A DNA stretch of 10,621 nt from CAZCAC01 sp964496575 (GTDB lineage Bacteria > Planctomycetota > UBA1135 > GCA-002686595), in assembly GCA_964496575.1 (NCBI GenBank), contig CAZCAC010000197.1:1-10621 (forward strand). The letters run 5' to 3'. Below are positions 1 through 6,606 of the stretch, in pieces. The translations under genes were made by a program, and so were the position numbers. Under the pieces are notes generated by a model that worked only from the letters and a program-made list of their open reading frames with translations, did no database searches and was not told the origin of the DNA. Position 1 is the stretch's first letter; every line of letters starts with the position of its first letter.

Positions 1-7
1 TTCTGGT

Positions 8-38
8 CTCTGTGTCCTCTGTGTCCTCTGTGGTTAAA
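8..38. repeat. CACAGAGG-type intergenic repeat (9-bp units)
   Basis: Three 9-base units CTCTGTGTC / CTCTGTGTC / CTCTGTGGT lie head to tail and end in TAAA. Read on the minus strand this is TTTAACCACAGAGG followed by ACACAGAGG units. From memory, such CACAGAGG strings recur between genes in many environmental bacterial genomes; that is recollection, not a search. It lies 3' of the thiolase gene, outside any convincing coding region, and may continue left of the window. Its function is unknown. Confidence 0.6.
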
Positions 39-39
39 C

Positions 40-75
40 TTCTGGTTCTGGTTCTGGTTCTGCTTATGGTTCTGG
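40..75. repeat. TTCTGG hexamer microsatellite
   Basis: Six tandem hexamers: four read TTCTGG exactly and two are variants (TTCTGC, TTATGG). The tract directly follows the 9-bp CTCTGTGTC units and shares their T/C/G composition, so both probably belong to one low-complexity intergenic block. Short tandem tracts of this kind change length by replication slippage. A weak open frame on the plus strand crosses it, but its product would be a leucine/valine string created by the repeat, so I do not call a gene. Confidence 0.6.
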
Positions 76-148
76 TCTCTGTGGTTATCTGGCTGTCAGA
101 GCCGTGGTGCGGCCGCAACGCTCTCGAGGCGAATAGCGCTGTTGCCTC

Positions 149-1345
149 TCAAGCATCCACTCGCACCACCAGCGCCATCGCCGTATCGCCCGCGGCGCAA
201 CCGGTGAACAGACCGTGACCGCCGCCGCGTATCGCGAGCTCCTCGATCAGCTCGATCAGCGCGCGGTTGCCCATCGGCGCCTGCGGGTGGCCCCAGATCA
301 AGGTCGAGCCGTAGCGGTTGAAGTCCTCCACCGCCACTCCCGTCTCGCGAGCGAAGTAGACGTCGTTGACCGCGAAGGGGTTGTGCGTCTTGATCGCCTC
401 GCAGCTCTCGATCGAGAGGCCGGCGCGCTTGAGCGCCTGCTTCGCCGCCGGGACCGTCGCCATCGGCATGTAGCCCGTCTCGACGCGCGCCTCGCCGAAG
501 GAGAGCAGCCGGACGGTCACCGAATCGTCGCGCGAGAGCGCCGCCGCCCTCTCCCGGGTGCAGAAGACCATCCCCGCGTTGCCGTCGGCGGGGTGCGTCT
601 GCGACCCGAACGTGACCGTGCCGCCCTCCAGCACCGGGCGCAGCCGGGCCAGGCCCTCGGCCGTGGTGGGGAACACTCCCTCGTCGGCCTCGACCGTGCC
701 GAGGACCTTCTTCCCGCGCTTCAGCTCCACCGGCAGCATGAAGCGCCGGTGGAAGGCCGCGTCGTCCTCGAGTGCATTGGCGTACTGCTCGTTGCGAACC
801 AGGGTCACCGAGTCCTGCTCCTCGCGTGAGATGCCGGCGCGCTCGGCGACCTTCTCCGCGGTCGCGATCATCGCCAGCTTCGCGTGCGGGTCGTGACCGA
901 AGTTGTCCATCACCGGGTTCTCCGCCTCGCCAGTGCCGCCGGGACCGCCCGGGTTCGGATAGTAGATGTGCGGGCCGTTGCTGGTCCGGTCGCAGGTCAC
1001 GGTCAAGATGCACTCTCGCGCCCCCAGCTCGATCTCCATCGCCGCGCTCACCGCGACGCGTCCCGAAGTGGCGCACGCCTGGCTGATCGTCGGGCCGGTG
1101 ATCTGCGGATTGCCGATCATCGCCGAGAGCCACGGCGCGCCGTAGAACACGTGCCGCTGCGGCACGGTGACCCCGAGGGCGATGCCGTCGAAGCTCTCCG
1201 GCGCGATCGAGGCACGCTCCAGGAAGCTGCTCGTGCTGGTCGCCGCCAGCTTGACGGAGTGCAGTCCGGCCAGGCTCTCCTGCCAGCGGCAGAAGGGCGT
1301 CGACCAGTAGGCGCCGTAGGGAATGTAGGTCTTCTCGAAGGACAT
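149..1345 (-). CDS. Thiolase-family protein (acetyl-CoA acetyltransferase-like)
   Basis: A 398-residue protein of normal thiolase length. The thiolase fold is seen from the nucleophile region SQACATSGR (Cys91), the GHP motif (His352-353 region, IWGHPQAPMGNR), and the C-terminal second cysteine in GLFTGCAAGDTAM (Cys383). Thiolases cleave a 3-ketoacyl-CoA with CoA, or condense two acyl-CoAs, in the cytoplasm. The usual NEAF motif is replaced by THNPFAVND (residues 320-328), so this is a divergent subgroup and its reaction should not be assumed. The start is supported by GAGGAG five bases upstream of ATG. It is the last gene of the CoA-transferase/Mo-hydroxylase operon, 52 bp after the large subunit, so it probably acts on a later acyl-CoA of the same route. 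A lipid-transfer-like or non-decarboxylating condensing role cannot be excluded. Thiolase fold: sure; substrate: unknown. Confidence 0.9.
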   Translation of the reverse strand: MSFEKTYIPYGAYWSTPFCRWQESLAGLHSVKLAATSTSSFLERASIAPESFDGIALGVTVPQRHVFYGAPWLSAMIGNPQITGPTISQACATSGRVAVSAAMEIELGARECILTVTCDRTSNGPHIYYPNPGGPGGTGEAENPVMDNFGHDPHAKLAMIATAEKVAERAGISREEQDSVTLVRNEQYANALEDDAAFHRRFMLPVELKRGKKVLGTVEADEGVFPTTAEGLARLRPVLEGGTVTFGSQTHPADGNAGMVFCTRERAAALSRDDSVTVRLLSFGEARVETGYMPMATVPAAKQALKRAGLSIESCEAIKTHNPFAVNDVYFARETGVAVEDFNRYGSTLIWGHPQAPMGNRALIELIEELAIRGGGHGLFTGCAAGDTAMALVVRVDA

Positions 1346-1397
1346 CGGGGGCTCCTCGTGCTTGGCCTGGAATCGGGAGGGAATGAGTCTCGGTCGG

Positions 1398-3815
1398 CTA
1401 GCGCTCTCGCTCCGCCTTCGCCTTCAGGGCGGCGAGCACCTTCTCGGGAGTGATCGGCAGGTGACGGATCCGCACGCCCACCGCGTCGTGAATCGCGTTG
1501 GCGATGGCCGGTGCGGTGGGCACCAGCCCCGGCTCGCCGACGCCCTTGGCGCCGAACGGTCCCGAGGGATCGTGCGTCTCGACGATGGCGAGCTCGATCG
1601 GGAAGTCGAGCTCGCCGGCGGTGGGCAACTTGTAGTCGCGGAAGCCGGGATTCAGGATGCGGCCCTGGGCGCTCTTCACCTCCTCGTAGAGGGAGTAGCC
1701 GATCCCCTGGGCGATGCCGCCGTAGAGCTGGCCCTTCAGCGTATCCAGGCTGAGCGCGCGACCGACGTCGAGCGCGAAGACGAGCTTCAAGATCTTCACC
1801 TCGCCGGTGTCGCGATCCACCTCCACCTCGACACCTTGCGTGCCGTAAGTGTAGTTGGCGGACATGTTGCCCTGGCCCTTGCTCCAGTCGGGCAGGTCGG
1901 TCGGCGGCTCGTAGAAGGCGTCCTGGGCGAAGACCGTGCCGGCGCCCTCGTCGCGGAAGTGCACACCGCGCAGGAACCGGCCCAGCTCGATCTTCCACCA
2001 CTTCTCGTCGGGCGCGGTGCGCGGGAAGAGCGAACCGTCGCGCAGCTCGAAGTCGTCGCGCTTCACCGAGCTCGGGTCGAAGTCGCCGGGCTCGAACTCG
2101 GGGCTCTTCTTGCGCGCCTTGCGCAGCGAGCGCTCGATCTCCTCGGCGTAGATCCGCTCCGCCCACTCGAACAGCTTCGCGCGAAGCCCCTCGCAGGCGA
2201 GTACGGCGGCGTTCCCCGCCATGAACGCCCCGCGGCTCGCGTGCGTGCCGACATCCCAGGGGCACGTCGCGGTGTCGGTCTGGTTGATGACGACGCTCTC
2301 GGCCTTCACGCCGAGCGCGTCGGCGACCATCGAGGTGAGCGCGGTGTGCAGCCCCTGCCCCATCTCGACGCCGCCGTAGCTGACGTTGACCGTGCTGTAG
2401 TCGTCGAGCTTGATGAAGATCCCGCTGCCGTCGGAGCGGTAGATCTTCCCGCCGCCGCCGACGTGCACCAGCGAGGCGAGGCCCACGCCGCGCGCGCTCC
2501 TCCGGCCCTGCCCGCGCTTCTCGCTCCAGGCGAGCTTCTCGCCGGTCTCCTCGAGGCACTCCGGCAGCCCGCAGGTGGTCACCTTCAACCCCATCGGCGT
2601 CACCTCGCCGGGCTGGTTGCAGTTGATCCGCCGCAGCTCCAGCGCGTCGATCCCGGCCATCTCCGCGAGGCGGTCGATGCTGCTCTCGATCGGCCAGGTG
2701 ACCTCGGGATTGCCGTAGCCGCGCATCGCCTGGCAGTAGGTGTTGTTGGTGTAGACGATCTTCGCGTCGAAGTGCACCACCGGCACGCGGTACAGCGAGG
2801 TCACCGGCAGCAGCATCACGCTGGGGAAGGTCGCCCCCCAGGAGGCGTACGCGCCGTTGTCCTGGATCACCTCGAGCTCGCGGAAGGTCAAGCGACCTTC
2901 GGCGTCGCACCCCTGGCGGATGAGCGTCGTCGCCGACTGGCGCGGCGAGAGGTTGGCGAACTCCTGCTCGCGGTCGAAGAGGATCTTCACCGGCCGGCCG
3001 GTGCGCCAGGCGAGCAGGATCGAGATGTACTCGTACGCGTGCGTGTCGAGGCCGGTACCGAAGGCGCCGCCGAGCGCGGGCACGATCACGCGCACCCGGC
3101 GGCCGGGGAGTCCCATCGCCTCCAGCGCCCGGGTGAAGTCGCGCTGCGCCAGGAAGGGGATCTGCGTCTTGGCGATGACGGTCAGGTCACCGCGCGCGTC
3201 GAGCTCCGCGATGCACCCCGCCGTGCCCAGGCAGGACTGCTGGATCAGCGGGACGGAGTACTCGCCCTCGTCGACGTGGGTCGAGGCGACGACCGCCGCC
3301 TCGAGGTGCCCGGTGTGGTGGCTGAAGGTCAGCGGGAGGAGGTTGCTTGTCACCGGCTTGCCGCGCGCGTCCTGCTCGTGAACGAGGGGCGCACCCTCGG
3401 CGAGCGCCTCCTCCGGGGAGAAGACCGCCGGGAGGAAGTCGTACTCGACCTCGATCAGGGAGGCCGCCTCGCGCGCGATCTCCGGCTCGGTCGCGGCGAC
3501 GGCGGCGACCTCGTCGCGGTACTGGCGCACTCGATCGCGCTTCAGGGCGAAGTTGTCGCGCAAGAAGCCGATGCGCAGCTCGGGCGTGTCGTAGGCGGTG
3601 ATCACCGCGGCGACACCGGGCAGCGCCTCCGCGCGCGATGTGTCGATCCGCTTGATCCTCGCGTGCGCGTGATCGCTGTGGCGGATCGCGCCGTGCAGCA
3701 TCCCCGGTCGCTCGATGTCGTGGATGTAGAGCGCCTTGCCGGTGAGCTTGTCCGGCGAATCGGGACGCTTCACTGCGTGCCCGACGTAGCGCGTCTCGTC
3801 GCGGGAGGAGCTCAT
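1398..3815 (-). CDS. Xanthine dehydrogenase-family molybdopterin-binding (large) subunit
   Basis: An 805-residue catalytic subunit of a Mo-hydroxylase, the usual length for three-subunit enzymes such as 4-hydroxybenzoyl-CoA reductase HcrA or CoxL. The N-terminal part (about 1-145) is the aldehyde oxidase/xanthine dehydrogenase a/b hammerhead domain. The rest binds molybdopterin: GGAFG at 249-253, AMRGYGNPE at 363-371, GVEMGQG at 482-488, and GAKGVGE at 755-761, whose final Glu761 matches the conserved catalytic base. The ATG at 3815 is chosen because GGAGG lies six bases upstream and its first bases overlap the stop of the [2Fe-2S] gene as ATGA, a sign of translational coupling. A longer open frame reaches 3998 but its extra 61 residues are arginine-rich and lie over the small-subunit gene. 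The enzyme would transfer electrons from substrate through two [2Fe-2S] clusters to FAD, or in reverse. Substrate unknown; an aromatic or other CoA ester is likely given the flanking CoA genes. Confidence 0.93.
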   Translation of the reverse strand: MSSSRDETRYVGHAVKRPDSPDKLTGKALYIHDIERPGMLHGAIRHSDHAHARIKRIDTSRAEALPGVAAVITAYDTPELRIGFLRDNFALKRDRVRQYRDEVAAVAATEPEIAREAASLIEVEYDFLPAVFSPEEALAEGAPLVHEQDARGKPVTSNLLPLTFSHHTGHLEAAVVASTHVDEGEYSVPLIQQSCLGTAGCIAELDARGDLTVIAKTQIPFLAQRDFTRALEAMGLPGRRVRVIVPALGGAFGTGLDTHAYEYISILLAWRTGRPVKILFDREQEFANLSPRQSATTLIRQGCDAEGRLTFRELEVIQDNGAYASWGATFPSVMLLPVTSLYRVPVVHFDAKIVYTNNTYCQAMRGYGNPEVTWPIESSIDRLAEMAGIDALELRRINCNQPGEVTPMGLKVTTCGLPECLEETGEKLAWSEKRGQGRRSARGVGLASLVHVGGGGKIYRSDGSGIFIKLDDYSTVNVSYGGVEMGQGLHTALTSMVADALGVKAESVVINQTDTATCPWDVGTHASRGAFMAGNAAVLACEGLRAKLFEWAERIYAEEIERSLRKARKKSPEFEPGDFDPSSVKRDDFELRDGSLFPRTAPDEKWWKIELGRFLRGVHFRDEGAGTVFAQDAFYEPPTDLPDWSKGQGNMSANYTYGTQGVEVEVDRDTGEVKILKLVFALDVGRALSLDTLKGQLYGGIAQGIGYSLYEEVKSAQGRILNPGFRDYKLPTAGELDFPIELAIVETHDPSGPFGAKGVGEPGLVPTAPAIANAIHDAVGVRIRHLPITPEKVLAALKAKAERER

Positions 3816-4294
3816 CGCGAGCCTCCTTCGCCCGCGGCGCTCGCCGCCGCGCGGATCGAGTCGATGATCTGCACGTAGCCGGTACAGCGGCAGAGGTTCC
3901 CCAGGAGCGCCGCGCGGATCTCCGCGTCGGTCGGCTCGGCGTTCTCCTCGAGCAGCGCCACCGCGCTCATCACCATGCCCGGGCTGCAGAAGCCGCACTG
4001 CACGCCGCCCTGCTCGAGGAAGGCGCGCTGGATCGGCGAGAGCTCACCGCCCTCGGCGAGCCCCTCGACCGTGCGCACTTCCTGTCCGTCGACCTCCGGA
4101 GCGGGGAAGAGGCAGGAGTTCACCGCGCGTCCGGCGACGAGCACCGTGCACGCGCCGCACTCCCCTTCGCCGCACCCTTCCTTGGTGCCGGTCAACCCCA
4201 GGGTCCGGCGCAGCACGTCGATCAGGCGCTCGCGGGGGCCGACCGAGGTCGTCACCGCCGCGCCGTTCAGCTCGAAAGAGACCCGGATGTCCAT
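3812..4294 (-). CDS. (2Fe-2S)-binding small subunit of Mo hydroxylase
   Basis: A 160-residue protein with both [2Fe-2S] domains of the xanthine oxidase family. The N-terminal plant-ferredoxin-type domain has Cys41, Cys46, Cys49 and Cys61 (GCGEGECGACTV then NSCLF). The C-terminal helical domain has Cys100, Cys103, Cys135 and Cys137 (QCGFCSPGM, GNLCRCTGY). All eight ligands are present, so it should be functional. It passes electrons between the molybdenum site and FAD, and length matches HcrC/CoxS/CutS-type subunits. GGGGAG stands seven bases before the ATG. It begins four bases after the FAD gene ends and overlaps the large-subunit gene by four bases. No Tat signal is visible, so the complex should be cytoplasmic. 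Confidence 0.96.
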   Translation of the reverse strand: MDIRVSFELNGAAVTTSVGPRERLIDVLRRTLGLTGTKEGCGEGECGACTVLVAGRAVNSCLFPAPEVDGQEVRTVEGLAEGGELSPIQRAFLEQGGVQCGFCSPGMVMSAVALLEENAEPTDAEIRAALLGNLCRCTGYVQIIDSIRAAASAAGEGGSR

Positions 4295-4298
4295 GGCC

Positions 4299-5165
4299 CT
4301 ACTCCCCTCGGCCTCCCGTCTCGAACAGCTCGCCGAGCGCGCGCTCGACGAAGACGCCGACCAGCTGGCGGCGATACTCCGCGCTCGCGCGCACGTCGGT
4401 GATCGGGCGGATCTCGGCCTCGGCGGCCGCGCGCGCCTCGGTCAGGCGGGCGGGGTCGAAGCCGCCATCGGCGAGAACTCGTTCGGTCTCCCGCAGTCGC
4501 ATCGGCACGGGAGCGACCGCCCCGGCGGCGAGCCGGGCTTCGACGCAGTTCCCTCCACGATCGAGGTGTACCAGCGCGGCGACGCTCGCCATCGCCAGGT
4601 CCATCGCCACCCGCCCCTTGCGCAGGTAGCGCGCTCGCGTTCCGGGTGGTGGAGGATCGAGCAGGACCGCGACGAGGAGCTCGCCGCTGCGCAGCGCGGT
4701 CACGCCCGCGCCCTGGAAGAACTCCTCCAGCGGCAGCTCGCGGATCCCGTCGGCGCCGTGGAGCTCGACGCTCGCCCGGTGAACCAGGAGCGGCGGCGCG
4801 GTGTCCGCGCACGGCGAGGCGTGGCACAGGTTGCCACCCATCGTCGCGACGTTGCGGATCTGCCGGCTGCCCAGCACGAGAATCGCGCTCGCGAGCGCCG
4901 GAAAACCGTCGGCGACCGCGGGGTGGGCGGCGACCTCGGTGAGCGGCACGCTCGCCCCGATGCGCAGCCGCCCCTCGGTCTCGATTCCCGTCAGCTCCTC
5001 GACCCCTCGCAGCGAGATCAGGTGCATCGGCGGCGGCTCGGCGCCCGGGCGCAGCTGTAGCATCAGCTCGGTCCCGCCGGCGATGAAGCGCACCGACTCC
5101 TCGCCCGCGGAGAGCTCCAGCGCCTCGCGCAGGTTCGTGGGACGGTGATAACGACTCTCGCTCAT
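4299..5165 (-). CDS. FAD-binding (medium) subunit of Mo hydroxylase
   Basis: A 288-residue flavin subunit of the CO dehydrogenase/xanthine dehydrogenase family. The FAD domain (about 5-172) shows the first FAD motif IAGGTELM (28-35) and the second, TMGGNLCHASPCADTAPPLL (108-127). The KGRVAMDLAMASVAA stretch (from 183) starts the C-terminal CO_deh_flav_C domain. Length is that of CoxM-type subunits. HcrB of 4-hydroxybenzoyl-CoA reductase has an insertion holding an extra [4Fe-4S] cluster; I see no such cysteine-rich insert here, which argues against a strict HcrB orthologue and against low-potential dehydroxylation. GAGGAG seven bases upstream supports the ATG. It lies 12 bp after the CoA-transferase gene and 4 bp before the [2Fe-2S] gene. 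Confidence 0.94.
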   Translation of the reverse strand: MSESRYHRPTNLREALELSAGEESVRFIAGGTELMLQLRPGAEPPPMHLISLRGVEELTGIETEGRLRIGASVPLTEVAAHPAVADGFPALASAILVLGSRQIRNVATMGGNLCHASPCADTAPPLLVHRASVELHGADGIRELPLEEFFQGAGVTALRSGELLVAVLLDPPPPGTRARYLRKGRVAMDLAMASVAALVHLDRGGNCVEARLAAGAVAPVPMRLRETERVLADGGFDPARLTEARAAAEAEIRPITDVRASAEYRRQLVGVFVERALGELFETGGRGE

Positions 5166-5177
5166 CCTGGGACTCCT

Positions 5178-6392
5178 CTACGCGACGACCCCTTCCTCAC
5201 GCAACATGGCGACCTCCGCCTCGCTGCACCCCGCCTCGATCAGCACGCGATCGGTGTCCTCACCGTACGACGGCGGAAACGGCAGCTCGCGGCCGATCTC
5301 GTCGAGGTGCTCGACGGGCACGGCGGGCGGCGGCAGGAGCACCTGCTGGCCGGCGGGCGTGGTGGTGCGTAGCGCGGTCTCCTCGACGAAGGGCAGGTCG
5401 GGGACCTCCTCGATCGGAGTGATCGGCGAGTGCGGGATGCCGCAGGTACGCAGCGCGTCGGCGATCTCCTCGGCGGTGTGTTCGGCGGAGATCTCCCCCA
5501 GCGCGGCGTGCAGCCGATCCTGTTCAGAGCGGCGCCCCTCGTTGGTGCGGAACACCTCCTCGTCGAGCTCCTGGAACAGCTCGTGCTCGATCAGCCGCGC
5601 CCATTGCGCGTCGCTCCCGAGCGCGATGTAGATGAAGCCGTCACTGGTCGGGTAGGCGTTGACCGGAATGAACTGGCGGTGCTTGTTGCCGTTGCGCCGC
5701 AGCTCCTCGGGCTGGCTGCCCATGTCGAGCATCGGCAGGAAGGTGTGCAGCCAGGAGACGGCGGCGTGCGCCAAGCTGATGTCGATCTTCTTCCCCTCGC
5801 CGCCTCGCCGCTCCCGCTCCAGCATCGCCAGCAGCACCTGCGCGAAGACCTCGTCCCCCGCCTTGAGGTCGGTGACCGGCGGGCCGCACTGCATCGGCGG
5901 ACCGTCGCGCTCTCCGGTGAGGTCCATCAGACCGCACAGCGCCTGGATCGCCGGGTCATAGCCGGGGACGTCGGGGTACTTCGCCCCCATCGCCGAGATG
6001 CCGCACCAGATCAGCTCCTTCCGGATCGCGTGGAGGGTCGGGTAGTCGATGCCGAGCGCCTCGTGCCTGGCCGGCATGGTATTGGTGCAGAAGACGTCGA
6101 CGGGCAGCTCTTCGATCAATCGATGGAGGAGCCGCCGGCCCCGCTTGCTCTTGAGGTTGAGCGCGATCGCCTCCTTGCCGGCGTTCGGCGCGACGTAGTA
6201 GCTGTGTCGATCGCGGCCGGCGACGGGGCGGCCGATGTAGCGGTTGGGATCACCGCAGGTCTTGCGTCCGGCGACCGGGGTCGCCTCGATGCGGATCACG
6301 CGCCAGCCGAGATGGATGAAGCGCAGCGTGCCGTAGGGCATGCTCAGCGCCTGCTCGAGGCTCAGGATGATCGGTCGTTCTGGGTTGGGCAT
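5178..6392 (-). CDS. Class III CoA-transferase (CaiB/BaiF family)
   Basis: About 404 residues, the normal size for family III CoA-transferases, which move CoA between carboxylic acids through enzyme-bound mixed anhydrides. The N-terminal ILSLEQALSMPYGTLRFIHLGWRVIRIE matches the family's opening strand-helix in which an LADLGADVIKVE-like string is usual. Further landmarks are ALNLKSKRG, WCGISAMG, PGYDPAIQALCGLMDLTGE and PPVTDLKAG, whose Asp (residue 175 from this start) fits the catalytic aspartate. I chose the ATG at 6392 because the family motif starts six residues after it; an in-frame ATG at 6449 would add 19 atypical residues. Neither start has a convincing Shine-Dalgarno. It is the first gene of the operon and probably supplies the CoA ester used by the Mo hydroxylase. 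Racemase members of the family, such as alpha-methylacyl-CoA racemase, are an alternative, though the conserved motifs favour transferase. Confidence 0.9.
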   Translation of the reverse strand: MPNPERPIILSLEQALSMPYGTLRFIHLGWRVIRIEATPVAGRKTCGDPNRYIGRPVAGRDRHSYYVAPNAGKEAIALNLKSKRGRRLLHRLIEELPVDVFCTNTMPARHEALGIDYPTLHAIRKELIWCGISAMGAKYPDVPGYDPAIQALCGLMDLTGERDGPPMQCGPPVTDLKAGDEVFAQVLLAMLERERRGGEGKKIDISLAHAAVSWLHTFLPMLDMGSQPEELRRNGNKHRQFIPVNAYPTSDGFIYIALGSDAQWARLIEHELFQELDEEVFRTNEGRRSEQDRLHAALGEISAEHTAEEIADALRTCGIPHSPITPIEEVPDLPFVEETALRTTTPAGQQVLLPPPAVPVEHLDEIGRELPFPPSYGEDTDRVLIEAGCSEAEVAMLREEGVVA

Positions 6393-6447
6393 CGGCCTGG
6401 GTCGAAATCCGCTGAGTGGGGCGATCGCCGTGTGCATCCGAGTCGAC

Positions 6448-6476
6448 ATTCAACCGCGGCGGGATGCCGAGAGCAA
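6448..6476 (-). promoter_or_regulatory. Weak candidate promoter for the catabolic operon
   Basis: On the minus strand TTGCTC (6476-6471) and TTGAAT (6453-6448) stand 17 bases apart. They match the sigma-70 boxes at three and four of six positions. The -10-like box overlaps the upstream ATG at 6449, which would favour translation from 6392. The match is weak and could be chance in this 214-bp divergent intergenic region; I see no clear operator. Confidence 0.2.
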
Positions 6477-6565
6477 GGGAACCTCGCCTACCCCCGGACC
6501 GTGGGACGCGACTCCAAGGAATGCCCGCGGAACACCGTGGGCACCGGTAGGCATCGATCCCGCGG

Positions 6566-6594
6566 TTGGCGATACGGAGGCTCGGCTCTATCCT
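6566..6594 (+). promoter_or_regulatory. Candidate sigma-70 promoter, possibly giving a leaderless transcript
   Basis: TTGGCG (6566-6571) and TATCCT (6589-6594) are separated by 17 bases, each matching four of six consensus positions. Transcription would begin near 6601-6602, only about five bases before the ATG at 6607. No Shine-Dalgarno is visible there (the preceding bases are CTCCTCCATCCC), so the message could be leaderless. This rests on pattern only. Confidence 0.3.
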
Positions 6595-6606
6595 CTCCTC
6601 CATCCC

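Noticed and set aside
123..150. GAGGC/GCCTC inverted repeat around the thiolase stop as an operon terminator.
   Set aside because: Only a 5-bp stem with a 13-base loop and no T-run follows on the minus strand.
1362..3878. Plus-strand open frame of 838 codons opposite the molybdopterin subunit gene.
   Set aside because: It is an antisense shadow in GC-rich DNA. Its translation is rich in Arg, Ala and Gly with no domain, whereas the minus-strand frame carries all Mo-hydroxylase motifs.
6461..6474. 14-base string GGGATGCCGAGAGC repeated near 7386 inside the DUF6930-like gene.
   Set aside because: A single 14-base match in 10 kb of GC-rich sequence can arise by chance and neither copy has a matching context.
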